From Methanofollis sp. UBA420 (lineage in GTDB: Archaea > Halobacteriota > Methanomicrobia > Methanomicrobiales > Methanofollaceae), in the NCBI RefSeq assembly GCF_002498315.1, contig NZ_DAGX01000005.1:420042-484041 (forward strand): a DNA stretch of 64,000 nucleotides, read 5' to 3'. The translations under genes were made by a program, and so were the position numbers. Shown here one piece after another: positions 18,301 to 25,539 of the stretch. The notes beneath the pieces were generated by a model, which was not told where the DNA came from, searched no databases, and was given only the letters and a program-made list of their open reading frames with translations. Within the stretch, counting starts at the first letter, position 1, and every line of letters begins with the position of its first letter.

Positions 18301-18503
18301 GGGAGATCTACGAGAAGAACAGGGACAACATCCTCCATCATGTCCTCAGGATGCACGAAGGTGAATATATCACCAGAAAGGCGCTTCTGGACCTGAAAGA
18401 CGCGGGCAAAATGTCGAACCAGGAGAAGAAAGGGGATAACGTCTCGGGCACGGTCCTGGGGCTGTACACGATCCGGGGGATCAGGGAGGCGCTCCCCAGA
18501 TGA
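15330..18503 (+). CDS. Large tubulin/FtsZ-superfamily protein (Tubulin_2 / FtsZl-1-like)
   Basis: 1057 residues. Seen: a nucleotide-binding N-terminus TICGLGGCGKK (T1-like loop, residues 21-28) and the tubulin signature GGGTGSGM (194-201, T4 loop), separated by about 170 residues, as in FtsZ/tubulin. Residues 1-350 thus form a GTPase fold. The rest is a long helical extension with predicted coiled coil at about 500-570 (RRKEVQEEIHLLDAGMQEK) and a C-terminal globular part. Known: Pfam Tubulin_2 proteins of about 1000 residues occur in bacteria and archaea and were proposed (Makarova and Koonin 2010, from memory) as core of a membrane-remodelling system with a distinct GTPase. Inferred: this is that core. 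The classical T7 catalytic loop was not located. Start and stop overlap both neighbours by 4 bases. Confidence 0.85.
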   Translation: MNGAQPSGPPLQLPTDLTICGLGGCGKKLVGEICRQEWFLQHYSLGGRHLSVYTMDTDANERYQDERQRDEVLGTVESFGGRGNVEYDTLYLPNLANISQVSDLAGLDIAEKIKATKSEPGTRVWWLNDPAEKGLHFDELRTIDPFVTDDFGGGVHRRRAISKAIFYKVINEGQAGGFPMFSTMGTTAIVVGLGGGTGSGMFIDLARYIRGQRGETAQIWLFVVLPTTVEGEKEQLNAAVALTELEYLNQTERLFNYIVLTSLGPTGYKKGEEAREEVHEFDAVFPYIFTNFLHLEKGDINIGDAKKPYSSFILADAHIITYPVEELRTFKDQYEVIIGEMEEITASRKRLNLAVGDLLDEIGRTKEAPPTRSDFDYIKKEFGTIEKVWRNEIGRLLDYQTNIAVEFFIENNIPAELRLDMVRTFDDLVGFISRVKNFAQAVKEEELKDDIDRKLFRILPEAFQALETTARIFKRIAAVEDEAMHAALMETLKGREEVAPYIRDLAARRKEVQEEIHLLDAGMQEKQGDLDRMNARRESMEKSADQTLSGTDILLDQYVTLKEKVQAVEGPEKGLQEAINRGITALRKGEVKAADRDTWLRAAEVPEVQRDIAAVAHDIDENLSGLAELVETIALYYYHDMRVRRIDAGGIGSKIIGFINKKPARERKKYDALRRENEEFIKANARYWNLRIDAPFDLYLPGDFISSSLGKRADEFRKKITDAVFAHVPVDDPAGVAAIFEAGDRGTIRSALRERLVSGLLVQEQFSEKYSGQEGEVLEIKRHLDAKKAFQTALIRTEEVADGTFPHRRDINKHYKVFFSTVVRVNEQKSHDTMTKKGMYMTRFGEINPRILSLIREDSSLRDLDWDDNGRRELDKLIAEITATYKHLIDNYKLGIHNLMIPISATERWNFGKAGLVVATPSDYIARTITSARVGDQMTREINETLALRNINDSRLVTHGHARPWEIALTFVVAAGFLDNISPLIAGGGYWEIYEKNRDNILHHVLRMHEGEYITRKALLDLKDAGKMSNQEKKGDNVSGTVLGLYTIRGIREALPR

Positions 18504-19888
18504 GGGTGCGGTACAGGGACAGGCTGGTCCGGGAGGGGGCGATCGCCGCGGTCGGCCTCGCCCTCTCTGTGGCGCTGTTCCTGGTCGCGCCCCCGGCCCT
18601 GGCCGGACCGCTGCCGCCCCTCCTTTCGTACTTCCTCGGTTTCTTCATCGGCCTTCTTATCCCGGCATCGTGCGGCCTCCTGATCGAGGAGAGGTCCAGG
18701 AAAGGGGGAGAGATCGTCCTTGCACTCCTCGCACCCCTCGCCGCCGCATATCTCGCCGGGTCGCCCGCGGTCGCGGCCGTCGCCGCGGGACTGCTTGCAG
18801 GAGCGACGGCAACGGCCCTCTCTTTTTTCCAGAACCGCTTCGACACGCTCGCCGACGCCGTCCGTCTCGCCACAAAACTCTTCCTCGTCACCCTCGGAGT
18901 TTCCATCCTCCTCCTCGCCTCCTGGGACCGGGCCCTCCTGACGGCCGGGGGGATCGCCATCCTCATCGCCCTCGGCCTCCTCGCCGGGTGGTCGGTCAGG
19001 GGTGCGGGGGCCCCGGAGATCGTCATACTCGGCCCTGCCAGGTCGGGGAAGACCCTCCTCTTCCTCGCCCTGTATAGCCTCTTTGTCAGAGAGTTCGCGG
19101 GCAGGCGGCAGGAGGTGATCCTGGGCCCCGACGAAGAGGCGATGCGGGTCGAAGACCTCCTGTCAGGCCTGGAGGGCGGGCGCCTCCCGAACCCCACAGG
19201 GGAGGACGACCTGGCCTTCTACCTCCTGTCAGGAAAAAAATACGGGTTCGTTCCCATCGAGACGGGCATCGTCGACTATGCCGGGCGGTACACGGCCGCA
19301 CTCGACCCGGCGCACCATGCCGCGGCCGCCGCCAGGATCGCCGCCGCGATCGGGGTCGACGAAGAGAGCGTCAGGGTACATATCGGCAGTTTCGGGTACC
19401 TGAAACGGTTGAATGAGAACCATAGCGGCGCCATCAGTGGTGTCATGGACGCCGTCGTCGCTGCCTGCCTGTACCGCCGCATGGAGACGGCCGGGAAGAT
19501 CCTCTTTCTCATCGACGGCGACCAGATCGTCAACTTCCATGCACGGGGGAGGGAGGAGTTGACGCACCTTTTTGGGTATTACTCGCGACTGATGGACCTT
19601 TTCGGGGGCGACCGGGTCTACGGATTTGTCGTGACAAAAACCGACAGGATCACAAACATCAAGGACATCGAAGACACCTCGGAGGAGGCGGCGCGGATCG
19701 AAAGGGAGATCTACGAGTCCCTCCTCAGGGTCAGCACCTTCCACGAGATCCACAACCGCGCCCTCTCGGTCCCGGTCTCCTTCTTTGCGGTGAGCGTCGA
19801 CGCAATGCTGGAACCCGGAGAGGGGAGGGACGCACTCCGCCAGATCTATCCCTGGAGGGTGGGCGAGGTCGTGAGGTTCGGGTTCTGA
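18500..19888 (+). CDS. Membrane-anchored P-loop GTPase of the tubulin-like operon
   Basis: 462 residues. The first 165 hold about six hydrophobic helices (for example GLALSVALFLVAPPALAG and LSYFLGFFIGLLIPASCGLL), placing the rest in the cytoplasm. The P-loop is GPARSGKT (residues 178-185). A hydrophobic strand FLIDGDQIV serves as a likely Walker B region, and VVTKTDRI (TKxD at 379-382) is a guanine-specificity motif, so GTP is the probable ligand. The domain resembles small GTPases adapted to intracellular vesicle or tethering roles, but I recognise no named family. ATGA overlap with the tubulin-like gene shows coupled translation. A distinct GTPase is known as a partner of this tubulin family, which supports the context. 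Confidence 0.8.
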   Translation: MRVRYRDRLVREGAIAAVGLALSVALFLVAPPALAGPLPPLLSYFLGFFIGLLIPASCGLLIEERSRKGGEIVLALLAPLAAAYLAGSPAVAAVAAGLLAGATATALSFFQNRFDTLADAVRLATKLFLVTLGVSILLLASWDRALLTAGGIAILIALGLLAGWSVRGAGAPEIVILGPARSGKTLLFLALYSLFVREFAGRRQEVILGPDEEAMRVEDLLSGLEGGRLPNPTGEDDLAFYLLSGKKYGFVPIETGIVDYAGRYTAALDPAHHAAAAARIAAAIGVDEESVRVHIGSFGYLKRLNENHSGAISGVMDAVVAACLYRRMETAGKILFLIDGDQIVNFHARGREELTHLFGYYSRLMDLFGGDRVYGFVVTKTDRITNIKDIEDTSEEAARIEREIYESLLRVSTFHEIHNRALSVPVSFFAVSVDAMLEPGEGRDALRQIYPWRVGEVVRFGF

Positions 19889-19895
19889 GGGGGGC

Positions 19896-20417
19896 ATGAA
19901 CAGGAGAACAGAGACTATCATCGCCCTCCTCTTCGGGGCGTTCCTCCTCGCCGCGGTCCTGGCCACCGCCCCGCCCGGCGGGGAAGGCACCGTAGATACA
20001 CCGGTGCCGACGACGCCAACACCGGCACAGACGACGCTCCCCTCGCCGACAACGCTGGCGGCCGGCGAGATCTTCAGGTACACCTCGGAAGATTTCGAGA
20101 ACCGGACCTTCACCGTCCCGGTGGACCTGACGACGCCGCCGATGGAGATCGAGTACACCGTGCAGCCGCGGCTGGTCGCCCGGACAGGGGATCCCTCCCG
20201 CCTCTCCCCTTCACCAGACTCCTGGTTCGTCGTCAGGGTCTTCGACGGCGAGGGCGACCTCGTCGCAGAGAACGGGTACGGCCTGCCGGCAGGAGAGAAG
20301 GGGTCTTTCGCCCAGAACGAGAAGGGGGGCATGAAGGTCTATGCGGCAGGGCAGTATACCGTCGTGATCAGGTTCAACGAGATGATCGTGGATGTCGTCG
20401 CCACGTTGGGGAGATGA
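19896..20417 (+). CDS. Membrane-anchored extracytoplasmic protein, last gene of the tubulin-like operon
   Basis: 173 residues, no family recognised. One N-terminal helix (TIIALLFGAFLLAAVLATAPPG) without a lipobox Cys, so it is a signal anchor or uncleaved signal. Then a Thr/Pro-rich linker (about residues 35-57) and a compact beta domain containing FTVPVDLTTPPMEIEYTVQPRLV and a closing YAAGQYTVVIRFNEMIVDVVATLG. The start follows a strong GAGGGGGG site 7 bases after the GTPase stop. With the first gene it gives the operon two outward-facing subunits flanking two cytoplasmic nucleotide-binding ones. It ends 7 bases before the convergent DUF1786 gene. Confidence 0.75.
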   Translation: MNRRTETIIALLFGAFLLAAVLATAPPGGEGTVDTPVPTTPTPAQTTLPSPTTLAAGEIFRYTSEDFENRTFTVPVDLTTPPMEIEYTVQPRLVARTGDPSRLSPSPDSWFVVRVFDGEGDLVAENGYGLPAGEKGSFAQNEKGGMKVYAAGQYTVVIRFNEMIVDVVATLGR

Positions 20418-20424
20418 GACGGGA

Positions 20425-21453
20425 TCAGATCCCGCCCCGCCTCCTCTTCCAGACTTCGAGGAGACCGAAACACCCGGTGAGCATCATGTCTCCGAAGGGC
20501 GACGCCTGGCACGCGTCGGGCAGGAGACGCATCCTGTTCGGGCCGGTGACGGCGACCGGGGTCGCGCCCGTCGCCTCCCTGACCGCGGCGCCGTGCCCGC
20601 CGTCCTCGAAGATCTCTTCGTTCGTGAGGGTACCCTCCTGGAGTTTCCTGAGGTACAGTTTCAGTTTTTCCGGGTCGAGAGAGGAGGTGTGGTGCTCGAA
20701 GATACCGCAGACGCGGCCGCCCTTCAGGGTGAAGGCGAGGGTGTGGCCGTTGCCGGCGTTCACAAGAGTCACACCTTTTTCGGCCATTTCGGCCACCCGG
20801 GGGTCGAGGAGAGTCCCGATCGCCGCCACTGGGCCCGTGTCGGTGATGAGGGCGCCGGGGGCGCCTTCGAGGACCGCCCGCATCCGGGACATCGAGGGGT
20901 GCGGCGGGTCGGGGGCAAGGGCGAAGAGGTCCCAGTCCCCTTTCTCCAGCAGATCCAGGAAGACCGCAAAGCGGTGGATGCGATTGGAGGTCTTCGGCGC
21001 GAAGCCATGGTCCTGCACCGCGATCGCGATCCTTTCCGGATAGGGCACGCCAAAGAGGGAGAGGGCCGACCGCAGTTCGGCTTCCATGTAGTCGGCCGTC
21101 CGCACCGTCACCGCACCCGCCGGCGCCGTCTCGGTGATGACGACGCCGAGCGCCCGCACGCGGTCGGGATCGTCGTGGATGGTGAGCGCCGCCGCAGGGG
21201 TGGCACTGACAGGGACCCCGGCGGCAAGGGCCTTCTGCACGGCCATGACAGTCCCGCCGCCGCCCATGCACCTGCCTTCCAGGTGGACGGCACGATCCGA
21301 GCGTGCGGCCTCGCGGATGGCGGTGCCGACGACGACCGTCGGGGAGGGGAGGACGAGTTTCACCGAATTCTCGACCGGTTGACCGGGGTCATACAGGAGG
21401 ACGTCCTGTGTCCCCCGGCCCACGTCGATCGCAAGAATGCGGCGGTCGCTCAC
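20425..21453 (-). CDS. DUF1786 protein (ASKHA-like ATPase fold)
   Basis: 342 residues. The N-terminus ILAIDVGRGTQDVLLYD is the phosphate-1 motif of the actin/hexokinase/Hsp70 (ASKHA) fold, and GVTLVNAGNGHTLAFTL is its second phosphate-like motif. This matches DUF1786 proteins, sometimes labelled pyruvate-formate-lyase-activating-like in databases without biochemical support; I see no radical-SAM Cys cluster, so that label should not be trusted. It begins 2 bases after the nrdD stop, so it is co-transcribed with the anaerobic ribonucleotide reductase and may help activate it. That link is inference. Confidence 0.8.
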   Translation of the reverse strand: MSDRRILAIDVGRGTQDVLLYDPGQPVENSVKLVLPSPTVVVGTAIREAARSDRAVHLEGRCMGGGGTVMAVQKALAAGVPVSATPAAALTIHDDPDRVRALGVVITETAPAGAVTVRTADYMEAELRSALSLFGVPYPERIAIAVQDHGFAPKTSNRIHRFAVFLDLLEKGDWDLFALAPDPPHPSMSRMRAVLEGAPGALITDTGPVAAIGTLLDPRVAEMAEKGVTLVNAGNGHTLAFTLKGGRVCGIFEHHTSSLDPEKLKLYLRKLQEGTLTNEEIFEDGGHGAAVREATGATPVAVTGPNRMRLLPDACQASPFGDMMLTGCFGLLEVWKRRRGGI

Positions 21454-21455
21454 CC

Positions 21456-24400
21456 TTACACCCCCAGTTTCCCCTTTGTCAGCGGTTCGCCGTTGTACTC
21501 CCTGAAGCGCTTCAGGGAAACGGTCAGGTCGCGGGTGAAGGCGAAGTAGCCGATCTGGGTCTTCCGGCAGAGGTTCATCGCCATGTCATAGAGGCCGCGG
21601 GGGTCGGGCCGCGCCTCGCCGAGCCAGATGTGGAAGATGTTGCCGCCGTCCACGATCGGGAAGAAGACGTGCTCGATCTCCATCCTCTTCGTGAGAGGGA
21701 CGTCTGCACCCGGCGCGACATGGGTGCCGTTCGTGTAGTAGACAGGAAGATCGCGGGTGTTCCCGCAGTCAGCGACGGCGGTCTCGACGTCGCCCTGCAT
21801 CACCGCAAGGGCCGCCTCGCGGAAGTGGTCGTCGAGCATGTCGGCGACCGCGAAGCGCTGGCCCGTCGTCTCCGCGGGCGTCCGCGCCAGGGCGAGGGTC
21901 ATCCCGGTCTTCTCCGAGATCTCGCGGGCATGGAGTTCCATCTCGGTCATCGCACGCACGGCGAGTTTGAATGCCTTCTTGCTCTCGTGGATCTGCTGGC
22001 CTGTGTGGTGCTGGACCATCTCGTTCACGCCGACGACGCCGATCGTGTAGACCAGACTGTCGAGGTCGACGGCCACCGCACCCCTCTCGCCGGTGTTCGG
22101 GTCTTTCGGCCGCTGCATCGCAAAGGGCATCCGGCCGTTCGTCCGGATCGTCTCCATCCACCGTCTCTTGATCTGGAAGACCTCCGCGGCGACGTCCATG
22201 AGGGCCTTCAGTTCGGCAAAGAGGCGCTCATCGTCACCTTCGGCACGGTACGCCGCCCGCGGGCAGTTGACCGAGACTACCTGCCAGGAACCCATCGAGA
22301 AATGTTTTGCGTCCCTGAAATAGAGTTTGTCCTCGAAAGAATCGTCTTTCTCGATGGTGGAGGAGAACTGGTAGGCGCAGCACTGGTAGCACGAGATCCC
22401 CTTCCCGGCACCCCTGTATGGGGGGAGCTGGTTGTCATAGTAGGGCGTGCCGAACTTGGAGGCGAGTTCGAAGGTGAGCAGGTAGAGGTCGCGGTACGTG
22501 GGAAGGTCGGGGTGCTGCCTGTTGAACTCCTCGTCCTCCTCCATGAAGTCGGGCTCGATGGAGATCTCGGGCTTGGGGAAGGAGAAGGGTTTGCCCCAGT
22601 AGTCGCCCTCCAGCATCACCTCGATGAGAGCCTTGAAGAGGAGGCGGACCTCGCGCTCGAACTCGCCGTAGGTCCGGAGGGGCGCCTGGGTGCCGTCCCA
22701 GACCTTGCCCTTGTACACGCAGGGCTTGTCCCGCCAGAGGGTCGGGACGCCCGGCGAGAGCTGCACCGAGGAGAAGACGAGCTGTCCGCCGCGGGCGACC
22801 ATCATCTGGGTCATCTCGTAGACGAACATCTGCATCAACTGTTTCATCTCGCCGTACTCCATCCCCTCGAGATACGGGGAGAGGAAGGTGAGGAAGTTGT
22901 AGTAGCCCTGGCCACCCGCAAAGTTCGTCTGCGCGCTCCCGAGTGCCTTGACCGCGTGAAGGACGGCGACTTCGGCACGCTTTGCCGGGCCGGCGACCGA
23001 AGCCTTCGTGCCGTTGCCGTCAGGCATCAGGCCGTAATAGAAGAAGTAACGGAGGTCCCAGTCCTGGCAGTTGTGCACGAGCAGGCCGTCAGAGGCATAG
23101 AAGGTGTGGCTCTCCTCCGAACCGTCGCCGTCCAGGAAGAGGTCATAGACATACTCGCCCGAGGGCGCGACCTCACCTATGGCAACGACCTCCTCGTTGC
23201 GGGGCGTGCGGGCGATCGGGTTCACTGCGGCACAGAAGCGGTCGACGTGCTCCTGCCTGTCGTCGAGGAACCTGGCCCACTTCGCGAAGGTCCTGATATT
23301 TGCCGATCCGTTGAGCTGGAGGCGGTAGAGGGTCGTGCGGTCCTCCTCGGCGTAGAGTTCGACGACCTGCGGGTGCATCCCGAGGGAGGAGAGGAGAAGA
23401 GAGAGTTCCTGCCGCAGGGAGGCCGAGACTGTGGTGTAATTGACGATGCAGTCCGACTTCTCAGGCCTGTAATACGCGGACCCGTCGCCGGTGAAGAGTG
23501 CCGAGAGGAACTCCGTAAGAAGGGCGTCGTCCAGGTGCCAGACAAGCCAGGGCAGGCGCTTCTTCGCCGAACCCTCAGGAATGGCAAAGACGTACCTGAA
23601 GAGGAGCCATCCGAGTTTCCCACCGAAGTAGACCTGCATCGCCCGGTCATGCTCGACCCTGACACCATAGATTTCGGTCACGTCGGGCGTGCCGCCTGAA
23701 AGGGTCGCATAGCCCCCGAGCACCGCCCTGACATCGGCGAAGACCGCCTCAGACTGATGGTTCTCGGTGATGGCAAGGTTGTAGGTGCTGCCCGGCACGA
23801 CGTCGTAGTTCCCCTCGGAGACAAAGAAACCGAGGAGACGGCAGAGGGCCGGGGTGACAGGCAGGACGGCCGGGAGGTCGTGCTCGCTGCCGGCGACGCC
23901 GACCCGCAGGTCGCTGTAGTCGACGACGCCGTAGTGGTCGCAGAGTTTCCTGAAGACCGTGAGGGGCATGGTGCCGCGGGTGAACCACTCCTTATGGTGC
24001 TCGATGCCGAGGGCGCGGGATATCCCGGTATAACTCCCCTCGGCCTCTGAGAGGCGGTCGAAGATAGGGCGTGCACCCCGCACCGAGACCGTCTTCAGGT
24101 ATTCGGGGGGTACGGATGCGGAGAGTTCCCTGATCAGGTCGACCGTATCGACGGACTCGCCGCGGAGTGACAATGTCTCGTCAGGGCCATAGAGCAGGTC
24201 GCCCTCCTGCACCTCGCCGGCCTTTGTGATCTGCATCGTCCCGTCTGCCAGAACAGGGATCCTGTGCTCCCGCGTGACGCGGAGGGTCTTACCGGTGGCC
24301 GTGCGGATGCGGAGCATCTCGCCCTCCCCGACCAGGCGCCTGGTGACCTTCTGCACCGACCTGTAGCCCTGCGGGGTGAGGGCGGCGAGGTCGGCCGGGA

Positions 24401-25097
24401 GATATGCGTCGCCGTCAAGAGGCAGTTCGTCCAGCCGCATCGTCAGGTGCCGGCCGGAGACGCGGAAAGGAACGACCGTGCTCCCGTCGAGGCAGAAAGG
24501 GCGCGTACCAAAGTATTCCAGGTCATGGATATGGAGGTCGCCCGCGAGGTGGCGGTCGGCGAGTTCGGGCGGGAGCTGGAGGAGATACTGCTCCTTGGAG
24601 ATCTTGTCGGCCTTCTTCTTGTGCGAGGTCTCGGCATTCTCCTGGAGGTTGGCATTGTCGTGGGCCTCGAAACCGCGGCCGACGTCAATGAGATGGGCGT
24701 CGAAGACCGGGGTGCCGACGCGTGTGCAGACGTTCCTGTACTGGACCATCCCCTTCTCCAGGAATGTCATATTCACGATCTCGCGGATCAGGGGGCCGGA
24801 GAGGGAACGGAGGCCCAGTTTCCTGATCCTCTCCTCGACCTCCTTTGCGATCTCCCCGGCCTGCTCGGACGTCGCCCCGCCGTAGCCGTAGAAGTCCTCG
24901 ACCAGTTTTGTCTCCTTCTCGATCTGGGCGATGATCTTCGACCTGTCCCACTCGAAGATATGGCCCTCAGATGACCTGACCTTCGGGAGAGGGGGGAGGA
25001 AGACACCGTCAAGGGTCGCCTGCCGTGACGGGGAGGACCCGGGACTGTTCTTTCCGGGCATGCCCGAGCCCTGCCTCTTCTGCGTCTCCACCGTCAC
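21456..25097 (-). CDS. nrdD: Anaerobic (class III) ribonucleoside-triphosphate reductase, intein-containing precursor
   Basis: 1213-residue precursor; 738 residues after removal of a 475-residue intein. The N-terminus carries an ATP-cone (VRSSEGHIFEWDRSKIIAQI). Catalytic-barrel landmarks: DLHIHDLEYFGTRPFC|QDWDL around the splice point, FAGGQGYYNFL, SVNCPRAAYRA, TIGVVGVNEMVQ, ARTPAETTGQRFAVAD, and GGNIFHIWLGEARPDP near the end. The start is GTG 25097, overlapping the nrdH stop (GTGA). Oddity: after IGYFAFTRDLTV, where class III enzymes normally continue into a four-Cys zinc site and the RVxGY glycyl-radical loop, this ORF runs only 20 more residues to TAA. I could not find either motif anywhere in the protein. 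The neighbouring glutaredoxin suggests the redoxin-dependent methanogen subtype. Confidence 0.93.
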   Translation of the reverse strand: MTVETQKRQGSGMPGKNSPGSSPSRQATLDGVFLPPLPKVRSSEGHIFEWDRSKIIAQIEKETKLVEDFYGYGGATSEQAGEIAKEVEERIRKLGLRSLSGPLIREIVNMTFLEKGMVQYRNVCTRVGTPVFDAHLIDVGRGFEAHDNANLQENAETSHKKKADKISKEQYLLQLPPELADRHLAGDLHIHDLEYFGTRPFCLDGSTVVPFRVSGRHLTMRLDELPLDGDAYLPADLAALTPQGYRSVQKVTRRLVGEGEMLRIRTATGKTLRVTREHRIPVLADGTMQITKAGEVQEGDLLYGPDETLSLRGESVDTVDLIRELSASVPPEYLKTVSVRGARPIFDRLSEAEGSYTGISRALGIEHHKEWFTRGTMPLTVFRKLCDHYGVVDYSDLRVGVAGSEHDLPAVLPVTPALCRLLGFFVSEGNYDVVPGSTYNLAITENHQSEAVFADVRAVLGGYATLSGGTPDVTEIYGVRVEHDRAMQVYFGGKLGWLLFRYVFAIPEGSAKKRLPWLVWHLDDALLTEFLSALFTGDGSAYYRPEKSDCIVNYTTVSASLRQELSLLLSSLGMHPQVVELYAEEDRTTLYRLQLNGSANIRTFAKWARFLDDRQEHVDRFCAAVNPIARTPRNEEVVAIGEVAPSGEYVYDLFLDGDGSEESHTFYASDGLLVHNCQDWDLRYFFYYGLMPDGNGTKASVAGPAKRAEVAVLHAVKALGSAQTNFAGGQGYYNFLTFLSPYLEGMEYGEMKQLMQMFVYEMTQMMVARGGQLVFSSVQLSPGVPTLWRDKPCVYKGKVWDGTQAPLRTYGEFEREVRLLFKALIEVMLEGDYWGKPFSFPKPEISIEPDFMEEDEEFNRQHPDLPTYRDLYLLTFELASKFGTPYYDNQLPPYRGAGKGISCYQCCAYQFSSTIEKDDSFEDKLYFRDAKHFSMGSWQVVSVNCPRAAYRAEGDDERLFAELKALMDVAAEVFQIKRRWMETIRTNGRMPFAMQRPKDPNTGERGAVAVDLDSLVYTIGVVGVNEMVQHHTGQQIHESKKAFKLAVRAMTEMELHAREISEKTGMTLALARTPAETTGQRFAVADMLDDHFREAALAVMQGDVETAVADCGNTRDLPVYYTNGTHVAPGADVPLTKRMEIEHVFFPIVDGGNIFHIWLGEARPDPRGLYDMAMNLCRKTQIGYFAFTRDLTVSLKRFREYNGEPLTKGKLGV
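23070..24494 (-). mobile_element. Intein (LAGLIDADG homing-endonuclease type) inside nrdD
   Basis: 475 codons in frame, precursor residues 202-676. The N-splice junction is RPF|CLDGSTVV with the nucleophile Cys202; block B is VTREHRIPVL. The C-junction is LLVHN|CQDWDL with the His-Asn pair and a +1 Cys, the standard class 1 layout. Two LAGLIDADG-like helices are visible: LCRLLGFFVSEGNY (about residues 417-430) and LLTEFLSALFTGDGS (about 525-540), so the homing endonuclease may still be active. The insertion is at an invariant active-site region of the host (GTRPF|CQDWD), as is usual for inteins. Confidence 0.95.
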
Positions 25098-25366
25098 TCA
25101 CCCGCGGCAATCCGGTCGACGACGTCTTCCCGCAGAAGGCCCTTCTCGAAGAGGTCGGAAGAGGTGTAAAAATCGTCTTCACCGCGCCGCAGGACAGGCG
25201 CCTCGTTCACGAAGACGCCGTTCACCCGGAGTTCGGTGAGGGATTCGGCTGAGGACATGTCCTCCTCGACGAAGGGGTGGCCCCGTGCCGTGAGATAGTC
25301 CTTCAGGAGTTCGCAGTGCGGACAGCATTCGAGAGTATATACGATGAATTGCGGATAATCAGCCAT
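25094..25366 (-). CDS. nrdH: Glutaredoxin-like NrdH-type redoxin
   Basis: 90 residues of thioredoxin fold: FIVYTLECCPHCELLKDYL with the redox pair CPHC (residues 15-18), preceded by an extra Cys14. The cis-Pro element APVLRR appears in the second half. Its stop overlaps the nrdD GTG start by 4 bases, so the two are made together. In Methanosarcina a comparable NrdH passes electrons from ferredoxin disulfide reductase to class III reductase (established for that organism, from memory); the same job is inferred here. Two tandem TATGGGATCA elements lie 58-83 bases upstream. Confidence 0.88.
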   Translation of the reverse strand: MADYPQFIVYTLECCPHCELLKDYLTARGHPFVEEDMSSAESLTELRVNGVFVNEAPVLRRGEDDFYTSSDLFEKGLLREDVVDRIAAGE

Positions 25367-25423
25367 GAAAACACTCCCACGATCCTGGTTCAGGCGATCG
25401 GTTTAGCCCGTATAGTATCGGGA

Positions 25424-25448
25424 TGATCCCATATGGATTGATCCCATA
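25424..25448. promoter_or_regulatory. Tandem 10-base direct repeat upstream of nrdH-nrdD
   Basis: TGATCCCATA occurs at 25424-25433 and again at 25439-25448 (15-base period); on the minus strand, in nrdH direction, it reads TATGGGATCA twice. It lies just upstream of a TATA-like ACTATAC (minus strand, about 25408-25416). The spacing suits an activator or repressor binding as two subunits. The factor is unknown, and the divergent gene thpR could equally be the target. Confidence 0.4.
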
Positions 25449-25539
25449 GGAATGGAAGACCTTCACTGTCAGAGAGAATCAAGTTTATGATTTCGTCCGA
25501 TGGTGCTTTGTAGCATGGTTGCGATATAGTGGAGATACT

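Noticed and set aside
20425..21453. Pyruvate-formate-lyase-activating enzyme for the DUF1786 gene
   Set aside because: No CxxxCxxC radical-SAM motif; the visible motifs are of the actin/hexokinase ATPase fold.
21303..23699. 798-codon open frame on the plus strand opposite nrdD
   Set aside because: It is the antisense shadow of a GC-rich gene; its translation is rich in Arg/Val/Gly/His without any domain, while the minus strand encodes clear nrdD and intein motifs.
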